This document shows positions 32,048 through 41,864 of a stretch of DNA of 64,000 nt, in pieces. The position numbers were made by a program, and so were the translations under genes. Position 1 is the first letter of the stretch; each line of letters starts with the position of its first letter. The stretch lies in contig NZ_ALKN02000003.1 of NCBI RefSeq assembly GCF_000293865.2, positions 124,001 to 188,000 of the forward strand, in the 5' to 3' direction. The notes below the pieces were generated by a model. The model was given only the letters and a program-made list of their open reading frames with translations. It did no database searches and was not told the origin of the DNA. The DNA is from Limnohabitans sp. Rim28. Its GTDB lineage: Bacteria > Pseudomonadota > Gammaproteobacteria > Burkholderiales > Burkholderiaceae_C.

Positions 32048-32971
32048 TCAGTAGGGTGGCAAACGACCACTTCGGCAAAAGTGCTTCATATCAGAGACAA
32101 ACACCTCAATGGGTCTGTAAAATCTGTGCTGAAATGAGACCTGTTTGTTTGATGTCATGTTTTGTGCTTCTGCCTCAACTTTTTCAAGAGTAGATCTAGG
32201 CATGTAGATTGCAGCAGCGTTTGATTGAAGCAAAGTAACTGTTCTGTGCTTGTTGAATTCTGATGGATCAATGAAGTATCCAAAACCAACTTTGTTTTCT
32301 GTAGTGATGTCTTGAAGACCTCTTAGAAGACGTTCCCTAGCGTGGTAACTCTTAACTTCAACTCCGATTTGAGTCCTGTTGCCTACAGATGAGTAGATGA
32401 CGAAATCGCCTTCCGAGTTCTTTCCTGTTCGTTTGTACTCAAGGTCTGTCATGCCTTGATTGATCATTGCTTGTTCAAGTAGTTGCTCGTTTAGTGTTCC
32501 CGCAATTGATACGAGTGCGTTTCCTGACTTCGCATAGAAGTCTGAAAGCTCGTTCATCAGAAATTCAACGAGTTTTGTTGTAGGTATGTCAACTCGATCA
32601 CCTTTGTAATGCTCACCTAGATTGTCAGCAAGGAATTTTTTAAATAACGGCTCTGAGATGCTTCCTACAATATCACTTGCGACCTTGTTGGATAACTCTA
32701 GGTTGGCTTCTGTGACTTGCGTGTTGATCTTTTGTTCAACAAGAGCAACAAGAGTAGAGGCACTTGGATAGATGCCACGAACTTTTTCAATGGTTGATGG
32801 CTTCGTGTTTATATATTCTTTAAGTTTGTTTCTTTTTGTAGAGCCCGAAACGTGCGGTGTTCTCACATCATTTAGTACGTCCTCGACCCATAAAAACTGA
32901 CCATCAACGAGGCTCTCGAAGATCTTGTCGAATGCTTCAAAGTACTTGTCATTTGTGTTTGCTTTACTCAT
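32048..32971 (-). CDS. Type II restriction endonuclease (PD-(D/E)XK)
   Basis: The 307-residue protein has a PD-(D/E)XK site: KNSEGDFVIYS (Asp189) and QIGVEVKSYHARERLLRGL (Glu205, Lys207). Its position, convergent with the methyltransferase with a 10-base gap, and its length fit a type II endonuclease cutting the sequence protected by the methyltransferase. No close named enzyme is recognised. The pair would protect and stabilise the island. Confidence 0.82.
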   Translation of the reverse strand: MSKANTNDKYFEAFDKIFESLVDGQFLWVEDVLNDVRTPHVSGSTKRNKLKEYINTKPSTIEKVRGIYPSASTLVALVEQKINTQVTEANLELSNKVASDIVGSISEPLFKKFLADNLGEHYKGDRVDIPTTKLVEFLMNELSDFYAKSGNALVSIAGTLNEQLLEQAMINQGMTDLEYKRTGKNSEGDFVIYSSVGNRTQIGVEVKSYHARERLLRGLQDITTENKVGFGYFIDPSEFNKHRTVTLLQSNAAAIYMPRSTLEKVEAEAQNMTSNKQVSFQHRFYRPIEVFVSDMKHFCRSGRLPPY

Positions 32972-33061
32972 TCACCAAGTATGCCATTTCAAGGTAATTT
33001 ATAGAAGTAATTTTTCCAAAGTGAGCAGTGAAGTCAGGTCTTCGTGTTGATAAATACGAAC

Positions 33062-33433
33062 ATGAAGATTAACGAAGTCACCAACATCCCTCAAACCTAC
33101 GTAGCGACAGTTCGTGTCGTATTGCGTGATTCAAACGTCACAGCACGAACCACAATCAGAGCAGACACAGTTCAGCAAGCCAAGCTAATGCTCACACGCA
33201 TCTACGGAGATGGCAATGTCTTGAACATTAACCAAGTGATGTCTGAAGATGATGAGGTGACTGAGGGTACCAAGAAGCTCAGTCCCCAAGAACTTCAAGT
33301 GAAGGCGCTTGCTGATAAGGCAGAGGACTACAAGCAACAAGAGAAAACACTGAAAGCGCGTCAGCAGATGGCGAAGGCTCAGCAGAACTTGATGAAAGCA
33401 ACTAGTGGCGTCAGCGCTAGCAATAAACGCTGA
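33062..33433 (+). CDS. Element end protein (element 2)
   Basis: From ATG 33062 the product is 123 residues: beta-rich N-terminus (TYVATVRVVLRDSNVTARTTIRAD) and a Lys/Gln-rich helical C-terminus. Homologous to the protein at 2975-3319. It is the last gene before attR in both islands. Upstream TTG at 33044 is a weaker start. Function unknown. Confidence 0.7.
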   Translation: MKINEVTNIPQTYVATVRVVLRDSNVTARTTIRADTVQQAKLMLTRIYGDGNVLNINQVMSEDDEVTEGTKKLSPQELQVKALADKAEDYKQQEKTLKARQQMAKAQQNLMKATSGVSASNKR

Positions 33434-33686
33434 GATTGACTGCTAGCGCAGTCCCCACAGTTTGTCAGATCCAACACAGAACGATCAGAAGCACTCCACG
33501 CAGACTGACTGCTAAGCCCCACAAAAAGTCGCTCAAAGGGGCTCCTCGTAGGTCTTAGCTGCACTGACCAAATAATCGCATCAAGAAGACTATTGATACA
33601 GCCCAAAAGTATTCTTGTCTAAGCTCTTTAGACGTGCTATTGTTGTCGAATTTGCCTATTTTTTAAGCAAATGAGCACTGAAAAAA
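33434..33686. other. Gene-free island end
   Basis: No gene is seen up to the arm repeats. The stretch holds GTCAGATCCAACAC (about 33464), shared with the candidate RNA at 22123-22238, and a small inverted repeat GTCTAA-GCTC-TTTAGAC near 33620. Confidence 0.5.
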
Positions 33687-33707
33687 GTGTATCTTTCAGT
33701 GTATCTT
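33687..33707. promoter_or_regulatory. Right arm repeats, candidate integrase-binding sites
   Basis: GTGTATCTT at 33687-33695 and 33699-33707, the same 12-base period as the left pair at 14660-14680. Confidence 0.6.
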
Positions 33708-33723
33708 TCGTGGGATGGAAAAG

Positions 33724-33757
33724 AAAAAACCCTAAGTAAATCAACTACTTAGGGTTC
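33724..33757 (-). terminator. Island-supplied terminator for tRNA-Ser
   Basis: On the minus strand: AACCCTAAGTA-GTTGATT-TACTTAGGGTT followed by T's, six bases after the tRNA 3' end. It lies inside the island and replaces the native terminator now left at 14481-14505. Confidence 0.85.
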
Positions 33758-33762
33758 TTAAC

Positions 33763-33776
33763 TGGCGGAAGCGGTG
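33763..33776. repeat. attR of element 2
   Basis: TGGCGGAAGCGGTG, the 3' end of tRNA-Ser, identical to attL at 14516-14529. Confidence 0.9.
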
Positions 33777-33850
33777 AGATTCGAACTCACGGACCCTTTC
33801 GAGTCGCCGGTTTTCAAGACCGGTGCAATCGACCACTCTGCCACGCTTCC
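33763..33850 (-). tRNA. tRNA-Ser(UGA)
   Basis: An 88-base class II tRNA beginning GGAAGCGTGG with anticodon TGA in the loop CTTGAAA, a long variable arm (GGCGACTCGAAAGGGTCC region), T arm GTTCGAATC and an encoded CCA. Its last 14 bases are the island attachment core, so insertion leaves it intact. Confidence 0.95.
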
Positions 33851-33920
33851 TTGGGGTGTGATTGTAGCGATTTAAACCCCTTGATTCGGGGGGGCAAGCG
33901 CTGGTCGCGTCAAAAGCAGC

Positions 33921-34586
33921 TCAGGCGCTGCCCAGCATGCCCCGTTTTTCGATGAAGGCCACCACCTCGGCCAGCCCATCCAGTGTTTTCAGGTTGGTCA
34001 TCACCCAAGGCCGGGTTTCGCGGTTGGGGCGCATGCGGTCGGTGTCGTCGCGCATAACTTGAAGATCCGCGCCCACATGCGGGGCCAAGTCGGTCTTGTT
34101 GATCACGAACAAATCGCTTTTGGTGATGCCGGGGCCGCCCTTGCGCGGGATCTTTTCGCCTGCGGCCACGTCGATCACATAAATGGTCAGGTCACTCAAT
34201 TCGGGGCTGAAGGTGGCGGCCAGGTTGTCGCCGCCGCTTTCGATGAAGACCACGTCGGCATTCGGAAATTTTTCCAACATGCGGTCAATGGCTTCGAGGT
34301 TGATCGACGCGTCTTCGCGGATGGCGGTGTGCGGGCAGCCGCCGGTTTCCACGCCCATGATGCGCTCGGCAGGCAGCGCACCGCTCACCGTCAGCAAGCG
34401 CTGGTCTTCCTTGGTGTAGATGTCGTTGGTGATGGCGATCAGGTCCCAGCGTTCGCGCATGTTTTTGCACAGCATCTCGAGCAAGGTGGTTTTGCCGGAG
34501 CCCACTGGCCCGCCGATGCCCACGCGCAGTGGCGGCAGCTTTTGGGTGCGGTTCGGGATGTGGTGCAGTGTAGACGAAGTGTTCAT
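33921..34586 (-). CDS. ureG: Urease accessory GTPase UreG
   Basis: A 221-residue SIMIBI GTPase that powers nickel delivery to urease. P-loop [19 protein letters not shown], switch segment EDQRLL, metal-binding Cys-Pro-His ([13 protein letters not shown]) and the guanine motif NKTDLAP are all present. It overlaps ureF by 4 bases (ATGA) and is the last gene of the ureABCEFG transcript. Confidence 0.96.
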   Translation of the reverse strand: MNTSSTLHHIPNRTQKLPPLRVGIGGPVGSGKTTLLEMLCKNMRERWDLIAITNDIYTKEDQRLLTVSGALPAERIMGVETGGCPHTAIREDASINLEAIDRMLEKFPNADVVFIESGGDNLAATFSPELSDLTIYVIDVAAGEKIPRKGGPGITKSDLFVINKTDLAPHVGADLQVMRDDTDRMRPNRETRPWVMTNLKTLDGLAEVVAFIEKRGMLGSA

Positions 34587-35272
34587 GATCGGAAGATGCG
34601 TGAGTATTGGGTTTCGTGGCGAGACGACAAAATGGCCAGCATGGGGCTGAAGGCCTGGCGGTCTTCATCGTTCAGGTGCAAGGCGGTTTGCACCGCCAGT
34701 GGAATCTCGCGGGCCAGCCGCGCCAGCATGCGCTGGCCAGCGCTTTGGCCCAAGGGCACGGCCTTGAGCGCGGCTTGGGTCATGTTTTCTGCCCAGCCAA
34801 AGGCACCTGCTTGCAGGGCCTGGTCCAGCGGGGCTTGTGCCAAAGACAAAGCCAGCGCCATGGCCAGCGGGTAGGTGGGTGGCAGTTGGGCGCAGCATTG
34901 GATCTGCGCGTCGCTGGCTTGATGCAGGTTGCGCAGCCAGTCGAGCAAGGACCGGCCCATTTGCTCGGCTTGCAAACGCATTTCGGCGGTTTCGCGGGTA
35001 CTCATCACCCAATCGTTCAGGGCTTGAAGGCGCTGAGTGTTCATGCACTGCCAAGCGGGTATGGCTTGTGCCATGACGGCCATGTCGCCGCGCGACTGCG
35101 TCAGTTGCAGCTGGTCCACCACCCAATCGGTGGCGCTTTGTTCGTTGTGCACCAGGCCTTGTTCAATGGCCGCTTCGAGCCCTTCGGAATACGAGAAGCC
35201 GCCAATCGGCAGCGCAGGCGATGCGAGCCAGATCAGTTGCAGCAGGGCCGAGGGCGCGGTCTCAGTGGTCAT
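34583..35272 (-). CDS. ureF: Urease accessory protein UreF
   Basis: From ATG 35272 the product is 229 residues and starts [39 protein letters not shown], the conserved UreF N-terminus. The upstream 81 codons are the frame shadow of the His-rich end of ureE and are excluded. UreF bridges the apo-urease complex and UreG. It overlaps ureE by 11 bases. Confidence 0.92.
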   Translation of the reverse strand: MTTETAPSALLQLIWLASPALPIGGFSYSEGLEAAIEQGLVHNEQSATDWVVDQLQLTQSRGDMAVMAQAIPAWQCMNTQRLQALNDWVMSTRETAEMRLQAEQMGRSLLDWLRNLHQASDAQIQCCAQLPPTYPLAMALALSLAQAPLDQALQAGAFGWAENMTQAALKAVPLGQSAGQRMLARLAREIPLAVQTALHLNDEDRQAFSPMLAILSSRHETQYSRIFRS

Positions 35273-35969
35273 GCTGGCAGCCGGGGCCGTGCACATGCGG
35301 TTCAGCAGAGGCCGCACGAACTGGGATGGCGATGCGTTTGACAGCTGACGGTATGGCCGCCGGGGCCGCATGTTCGTGCTGGCAATTGGGCCCATGCACA
35401 TGGGGCTCGGCGTGGACAGCGTGCGCATGACCCCCATGACCCTGTTCGTGACTGTGCCCATGCTCATGTGCATGCCCATGCCCATGCCCATGAGAGGACG
35501 CGCCGTGGTCGCCATAAGCCCCGTTTTCGGGCTCGAAAGGTTCAGACACCGCCACCACCGTCATGTGCATGGCGCGCAGCATGTCGGCCAGCACATGGTC
35601 GGGCTCGATCTTCAAGTGATCGGGTTGCAACTCAATGGGCACATGGCGGTTGCCCAGGTGGTAGGCGGCGCGGGTCAGGTCAAACGGCGAGCCGTGCTCA
35701 GCACACGCGGTGATGCGCAGCACGGCTTGCGGCGCGGCTTGCACGCGCACCAGAGAGCCGTCTTCGGCCACCAGCACATCGCCACCGCGCACCACGGCGC
35801 CCCGGGGCAAAAACACGCCGAGTTGGCGGCCTTGGCTGTCGGTGACGTCAAAGCGGCTTTTTTGCCGAGTATCCCAATCGAGCGTGATGCTGCTGGCGCG
35901 TTGGACCAGCACGCGGGCCAGGCCGCGGCCTTGTGGCATGAGTTTGGAGCAATGTAAAAGCGAGGTCAT
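35262..35969 (-). CDS. ureE: Urease nickel chaperone UreE with duplicated His-rich tail
   Basis: From ATG 35969 the product is 235 residues. The peptide-binding and metal-binding domains (through [13 protein letters not shown]) are followed by a long histidine tail, [19 protein letters not shown], and two copies of AEPHVHGP(N/G)CQH(E/D)H separated by about 25 residues. The tail should bind several nickel ions. The second AEPHVHGP copy ends the protein. The next gene, ureC, lies beyond a long hairpin at 35982-36059. Confidence 0.92.
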   Translation of the reverse strand: MTSLLHCSKLMPQGRGLARVLVQRASSITLDWDTRQKSRFDVTDSQGRQLGVFLPRGAVVRGGDVLVAEDGSLVRVQAAPQAVLRITACAEHGSPFDLTRAAYHLGNRHVPIELQPDHLKIEPDHVLADMLRAMHMTVVAVSEPFEPENGAYGDHGASSHGHGHGHAHEHGHSHEQGHGGHAHAVHAEPHVHGPNCQHEHAAPAAIPSAVKRIAIPVRAASAEPHVHGPGCQHDH

Positions 35970-35981
35970 GTGTCTTAGGTT

Positions 35982-36059
35982 TTGTAGGAGCCCACCCCTG
36001 TGGGCGATGGTTTGAAGGGCGTGTGCCACGCCCATCGCCCACGGGGTGGGCTCCTACAA
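35982..36059. repeat. REP-like palindrome between ureC and ureE
   Basis: TTGTAGGAGCCCACCCC continues for 29 bases (35982-36010) and pairs with 36032-36059, with only one unpaired T, around a central GGGCGTG/CACGCCC stem. A REP-type element of this GTAGGAGCCCACC kind is common between Burkholderiales and Pseudomonas genes. It may protect ureC mRNA or damp expression of ureEFG. Confidence 0.8.
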
Positions 36060-36068
36060 GGATGGTTT

Positions 36069-37811
<1,743 letters not shown>

Positions 37812-37812
37812 G

Positions 37813-38142
37813 TCAGTTGCCTTGTGTTTTGTGCGCGTCGAGTGCGCCTTGGGTCAGACCCCGAAACCCGTAAATCAGGCGTTCTCCGGCAAAGTCCACC
37901 AGCTCCACCGTGCGTTGTTGGCCCGGCTCAAAGCGCACGGCCATGCCCGAAGCGATGTTCAGGCGCATGCCTTGTGCGGCGCTGCGGTCAAAGCGCAAAC
38001 CCGCGTTGGTCTCGGCAAAGTGGTAATGCGAACCCACCTGTATCGGGCGGTCGCTGGCGTTTTGCACCACCAGGGTGCAGGTGCGGCGGCCCACGTTCAG
38101 GGCGTGTTGGCCGGGGTCGATCAGAAATTCACCGGGGATCAT
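37813..38142 (-). CDS. ureB: Urease beta subunit UreB
   Basis: The 109-residue subunit begins [42 protein letters not shown], the classic UreB start, and ends with the RLIYGF segment. Length is typical. A 59-residue membrane peptide gene separates it from ureA. Confidence 0.96.
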   Translation of the reverse strand: MIPGEFLIDPGQHALNVGRRTCTLVVQNASDRPIQVGSHYHFAETNAGLRFDRSAAQGMRLNIASGMAVRFEPGQQRTVELVDFAGERLIYGFRGLTQGALDAHKTQGN

Positions 38143-38151
38143 GGGGCGTCC

Positions 38152-38331
38152 TCACTTGCGGCGGCCGATGACCCAGGCGCCCAGTGCCAAAGCCAGGACG
38201 ACCACAAAACCGAGAACGTCCGTGGCGTGCCAATGGCTGCCCCACAGGCCGTGCCCTTCGTGCGCCCAAACGGGGGTGTGCAGGCAGGTGAGCGCCAGTG
38301 CGGTGCTGACAGAGGATGCAAAGGTTTTCAT
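38152..38331 (-). CDS. 59-residue His-rich membrane peptide in the urease operon
   Basis: From ATG 38331: a signal-like start (MKTFASSVSTALALTCLHTPVWA), the histidine cluster HEGHGLWGSHWHATD, then one transmembrane helix (VLGFVVVLALALGAWVIG) and RRK. Its place between ureA and ureB, and the histidines, suggest a link to nickel or to HupE/UreJ-like uptake. The longer frame upstream runs through ureA out of frame and is rejected. Confidence 0.7.
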   Translation of the reverse strand: MKTFASSVSTALALTCLHTPVWAHEGHGLWGSHWHATDVLGFVVVLALALGAWVIGRRK

Positions 38332-38348
38332 GTTCTGGCTCTCTCGGT

Positions 38349-38651
38349 TCAAACAATGGGTTGGTGCACGGTCACCAATTTGGTGCCATCGGGAAAGGTG
38401 GCTTCGATCTGGATGTCGGGGATCATCTCGGCGATGCCGTCCATCACATCGGCACGGGTCAACACCGTGCGGCCCTCGCTCATCAGCTGGGCCACGGTTT
38501 TGCCGTCGCGTGCGCCTTCCATCACGGCAGCGCTGATCAGGGCGATGGCTTCGGGGTAGTTGAGCTTCAGTCCTCTGGCCTTGCGCCGCTCGGCCAGCAG
38601 GGCGGCAGTGAAGATCAGGAGCTTGTCTTTTTCGCGAGGGGTCAGTTCCAT
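38349..38651 (-). CDS. ureA: Urease gamma subunit UreA
   Basis: The 100-residue subunit starts [39 protein letters not shown] and ends with [14 protein letters not shown], full length. It is the first gene of the urease operon and lies divergent from urtA across a 204-base shared region. Confidence 0.96.
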   Translation of the reverse strand: MELTPREKDKLLIFTAALLAERRKARGLKLNYPEAIALISAAVMEGARDGKTVAQLMSEGRTVLTRADVMDGIAEMIPDIQIEATFPDGTKLVTVHQPIV

Positions 38652-38773
38652 ATTGGTGCGTGGTGAACGTCTTGGTGCATTGAATGGCTTGGATCAAGCA
38701 AATTACGTGCCTTTTATAGGGGCTTTGAAAAATTCCCTTGGAGAAATGTGGTTTTCAGGGTTCTCCCTAGGGT

Positions 38774-38789
38774 TGGCACGGTGATTGCA
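38774..38789 (+). promoter_or_regulatory. Sigma-54 promoter of urtABCDE
   Basis: TGGCACG-GTGA-TTGCA matches the sigma-54 consensus fully: GG at 38775-38776 and GC at 38787-38788. TTGGTGC half-sites at 38653-38659 and 38672-38678 lie upstream and could be weak NtrC sites. The region also serves divergent ureA. Nitrogen limitation should therefore induce urea uptake. Confidence 0.88.
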
Positions 38790-38855
38790 GAGGGAGGAGA
38801 GCGCTGTTTTTCGGTGCGTGTTTGAACAACCTTCTTTCCTGATTGGAGTGATCTC

Positions 38856-40136
38856 ATGATGAATCGACGTGGCAACCTCAAAGCCCTTGCAACTGCAGCC
38901 GCTATCGCAGCGGGCAGCCTGACCTTTGCACAACATGTCCAGGCCCAAGCCGGCAACACCATCAAAGTCGGCGTGCTGCACAGCTTGTCGGGCACCATGG
39001 CGATTTCCGAGACGGTGCTCAAAGACACGGTGCTCATGGCCATCGACGAGATCAACGCCAAGGGCGGTGTGCTGGGCAAAAAGCTCGAGCCCGTGATCGT
39101 GGACCCGGCCTCCAACTGGCCTTTGTTCGCTGAAAAAACCAAGCAACTGCTCGGTCAAGACAAAGTCTCGGTCATCTTCGGTTGCTGGACTTCGGTGTCG
39201 CGCAAATCGGTGTTGCCGGTGGTCGAAGAAATGAACGGCTTGCTGTTCTACCCCGTGCAGTACGAAGGTGAAGAGCTGTCCAAAAACGTGTTTTACACCG
39301 GCGCTGCGCCCAACCAGCAAGCGATTCCTGCGGTGGATTATTTGATGAGCAAAGACGGTGGCGGCGCCAAGCGCTGGGTCTTGCTGGGCACCGACTATGT
39401 GTACCCCCGCACCACCAACAAAATCTTGCGCGCTTACCTGAAAAGCAAGGGCGTGAAAGACAGCGACATCGACGAAAAATACACCCCGTTTGGTCACAGC
39501 GATTACCAAACCATCGTGGCCGACATCAAGAAGTTCAGTGCCGGTGGCAAGACCGCTGTGGTGTCCACCATCAACGGCGACTCGAACGTGCCTTTCTACA
39601 AAGAACTGGGCAACGCGGGCCTGAAGGCCAAAGACGTGCCTGTGGTGGCTTTCTCGGTGGGTGAAGAAGAGCTGCGCGGCGTGGACACCAAGCCCCTGGT
39701 CGGTCACTTGGCGGCATGGAACTACTTCATGAGCATCAAGAACCCGGCCAACGACGAGTTCACCAAAAAGTGGGCGGCTTATGCCAAGGCCAAAAACATT
39801 GCCGGCCACAAAGACAAGCCCCTCACCAACGATCCGATGGAAGCCACTTACATCGGCATCAACATGTGGAAGCAAGCGGTGGAAAAAGCCAAGTCGACCG
39901 ACACCGACAAAGTGATCGCCGCGATGGCAGGCCAAACCTTCAAGGCGCCCAGCGGCATCGTGAGCAAGATGGACGAGAAAAACCACCACCTGCACAAGTC
40001 GGTGTTCATCGGCGAGATCAAGGCAGACGGCCAGTTCAATGTGGTGTGGAAGACACCCGGCCCCGTCAAAGCCAAGCCTTGGAGCCCTTACATCCCGGGC
40101 AACGACAAGAAGCCTGACGAGCCTGCCAAGAAGTGA
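38856..40136 (+). CDS. urtA: Urea ABC transporter substrate-binding protein
   Basis: The 426-residue periplasmic protein starts with a signal peptide (RRGNLKALATAAAIAAGSLTFAQHVQAQA) and has the UrtA signature IKVGVLHSLSGTMAISETVLKDTVLMAIDEINAKGGVLGKKLEPVIVDPASNWPLFAEK. It delivers urea to UrtBC. The sigma-54 promoter is 55-80 bases upstream. The neighbouring urease confirms urea as substrate. Confidence 0.95.
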   Translation: MMNRRGNLKALATAAAIAAGSLTFAQHVQAQAGNTIKVGVLHSLSGTMAISETVLKDTVLMAIDEINAKGGVLGKKLEPVIVDPASNWPLFAEKTKQLLGQDKVSVIFGCWTSVSRKSVLPVVEEMNGLLFYPVQYEGEELSKNVFYTGAAPNQQAIPAVDYLMSKDGGGAKRWVLLGTDYVYPRTTNKILRAYLKSKGVKDSDIDEKYTPFGHSDYQTIVADIKKFSAGGKTAVVSTINGDSNVPFYKELGNAGLKAKDVPVVAFSVGEEELRGVDTKPLVGHLAAWNYFMSIKNPANDEFTKKWAAYAKAKNIAGHKDKPLTNDPMEATYIGINMWKQAVEKAKSTDTDKVIAAMAGQTFKAPSGIVSKMDEKNHHLHKSVFIGEIKADGQFNVVWKTPGPVKAKPWSPYIPGNDKKPDEPAKK

Positions 40137-40152
40137 TGGTTTGACCGCGTGA

Positions 40153-40184
40153 ATGTTTGTCGGCGCTGAAGCGCCGACAAACAT
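40153..40184. repeat. Perfect hairpin between urtA and urtB
   Basis: ATGTTTGTCGGCGC-TGAA-GCGCCGACAAACAT, 14-bp exact arms. No T run follows, so it is probably an mRNA stabiliser or processing site giving more UrtA than UrtB, not a full terminator. Confidence 0.75.
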
Positions 40185-40278
40185 GAATTTCAGGGAGGTC
40201 GGTGGCTTTTCCCCGACTGACGCGTTTGTGGGCGTTGAATCTGACAGCCAAGCTGGGTCAGACTCAGAGAAGAGCACG

Positions 40279-41862
40279 ATGAAAAGATGGATGTTGAAAG
40301 CGGCGTTGATCGCCAGCGCCTTGTGGGGTCTGTCGGCCGCGCAAGCCCTGACGATGGACGACGCCAAACGGATGGCCGTGGGCGACAGCGATGCCCGCGT
40401 GGCGGCCATCGCCCAAGCGGTGGCCCAAGGCAGCGAAAAAACCGCCGCCTATTTGCAAGCCTTGGCCGATGACGTGGTCAAGATCGCCGGCGATCAAGTG
40501 ATCGTGGTGCGCGACGGGCAAGGTCTGGACCCCGTCACTGGACAAGCCGTTCCTCTACCGGCAGATGCCGAAGATGTGATGCTGAACAACCGCCTGCGTG
40601 GCGAGATCGACACGGCCCTGGCGGCCCTGAAGTTGTTCAGCCCCGATGTGAAGCTGCGCAGGCAAGCGGCCTTGGCCCTGCTCAAAGAACCCGATGCCAG
40701 CCGCGCCCCCTTGCTTGAGAAAGCGTTGGCGGTTGAGAAAGACCCCACAGTGCAAAACTTGGTGCGCCAAGCCCGCGCAGCGGCCCTGCTGAGCGGCGAG
40801 GCTGCGAATGACCGATTGCTGGCCGCCCGCGAGTTGGCGGGCAGCAAACAACCCGAGACCCTGCTGCTGCTGAACCAACAACTGACCCAAGAGCAAGACC
40901 CTGCGGTCAAAAAACAAATCCAGTCGGCTTTGACCCAAGTGCAGGACAGCCTGCGCTGGGGCGAGCGCTTGGGGGCCATGTTTACTGGGCTGAGCTTGGG
41001 CTCGATCTTGTTGTTGGTGGCGCTGGGCCTGGCCATCACCTATGGCCTGATGGGCGTCATCAACATGGCGCATGGCGAGTTGATGATGATCGGCGCCTAT
41101 GCCACCTATGTGGTGCAGGCGCTGTTTCGCGAGCATTGGCCGGGCGTGTTTGACGCCTACCTGTTTGTGGCGATGCCGGTGGCTTTCTTCACTGCGGCCT
41201 TGGTGGGCGCGGTGATGGAGCGCACGGTGCTGCGGCATTTGTATGGCCGCCCGCTTGAGACTTTGCTGGCCACCTGGGGCATCAGCTTGGTGCTGATGCA
41301 AAGCGTGCGCAGCCTGTTTGGCGCGCAAAACGTGGGTGTGGAAAACCCTTCCTGGATGAGCGGCTCGCTGCAGCTGCTGCCCAATTTGCAGCTGCCCTGG
41401 AACCGGGTGCTGATCATCGTGTTTGCGCTGGCGGTGTTGGTCGGGGTGGCGCTCTTGATTGGCAAAACACGGCTGGGTTTGTTTGTGCGTGGCGTCACGC
41501 AAAACCGCCCTATGGCCTCGTGCATGGGCGTGAACACGGCCCGCATCGACACCTATGCCTTTGCATTGGGTTCAGGCATTGCGGGCCTGGCGGGCTGCGC
41601 GCTCAGCCAGGTGGGCAATGTGGGCCCTGATCTGGGCCAAAGCTACATCGTGGACGCGTTCATGGTGGTGGTGCTCGGCGGTGTGGGGCAGCTGGCAGGC
41701 ACGGTGTATGCCGCGTTGGGCCTGGGCCTGGTCAACAAGTTGCTGGAAGGCTGGACGGGCGCGGTGCTCGCCAAGATTGCCGTGCTGGTGTTCATCATCA
41801 TCTTCATCCAGAAGCGCCCGCAGGGCATCTTTGCGATGAAGGGACGCAGCGCGGAGGCATAA
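40279..41862 (+). CDS. urtB: Urea ABC transporter permease UrtB
   Basis: From ATG 40279 the product has 527 residues: a signal peptide and a periplasmic helical repeat region of about 230 residues typical of UrtB (LRRQAALALLKEPDAS, SGEAANDRLLAARELAG), then a LivH-type permease with about eight membrane segments (MFTGLSLGSILLLVALGLAITYGLMGVINMAHGELMMIG). The frame from 40153 includes the hairpin and is not used. Forms a heterodimer with UrtC. Confidence 0.94.
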   Translation: MKRWMLKAALIASALWGLSAAQALTMDDAKRMAVGDSDARVAAIAQAVAQGSEKTAAYLQALADDVVKIAGDQVIVVRDGQGLDPVTGQAVPLPADAEDVMLNNRLRGEIDTALAALKLFSPDVKLRRQAALALLKEPDASRAPLLEKALAVEKDPTVQNLVRQARAAALLSGEAANDRLLAARELAGSKQPETLLLLNQQLTQEQDPAVKKQIQSALTQVQDSLRWGERLGAMFTGLSLGSILLLVALGLAITYGLMGVINMAHGELMMIGAYATYVVQALFREHWPGVFDAYLFVAMPVAFFTAALVGAVMERTVLRHLYGRPLETLLATWGISLVLMQSVRSLFGAQNVGVENPSWMSGSLQLLPNLQLPWNRVLIIVFALAVLVGVALLIGKTRLGLFVRGVTQNRPMASCMGVNTARIDTYAFALGSGIAGLAGCALSQVGNVGPDLGQSYIVDAFMVVVLGGVGQLAGTVYAALGLGLVNKLLEGWTGAVLAKIAVLVFIIIFIQKRPQGIFAMKGRSAEA

Positions 41863-41864
41863 AG

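Larger units (their letters stand above)
14516..33776. mobile_element. Integrated island (element 2) in tRNA-Ser(UGA)
   Basis: The 19.3-kb island is bounded by exact 14-bp direct repeats TGGCGGAAGCGGTG at 14516-14529 and 33763-33776; the right copy is the 3' end of tRNA-Ser. It has a P4-type integrase at the left end, paired GTGTATCTT repeats near both ends, and lower GC than the flanks. It carries replication-like genes (clamp-loader-like ATPase, single-subunit polymerase), H-NS, a type II restriction-modification system and many uncharacterised small genes. No conjugation, capsid or relaxase gene is recognised. Confidence 0.95.

Noticed and set aside
14516..33776. Island as a complete prophage or conjugative element
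   Set aside because: No capsid, terminase, tail, relaxase or type IV secretion genes are recognised; it may be mobilised by another element or by transformation.
38332..38697. N-terminal extension of the 59-residue peptide through ureA
   Set aside because: Arg/His-rich out-of-frame reading of ureA; the real product starts with a signal-like sequence at 38331.
40153..40278. UrtB start at 40153
   Set aside because: The extra 42 residues would be read through the hairpin; ATG 40279 begins a clear signal peptide.
38703..40409. 568-residue minus-strand frame opposite urtA
   Set aside because: Antisense shadow of a well-supported gene; composition typical of complementary-strand reading.
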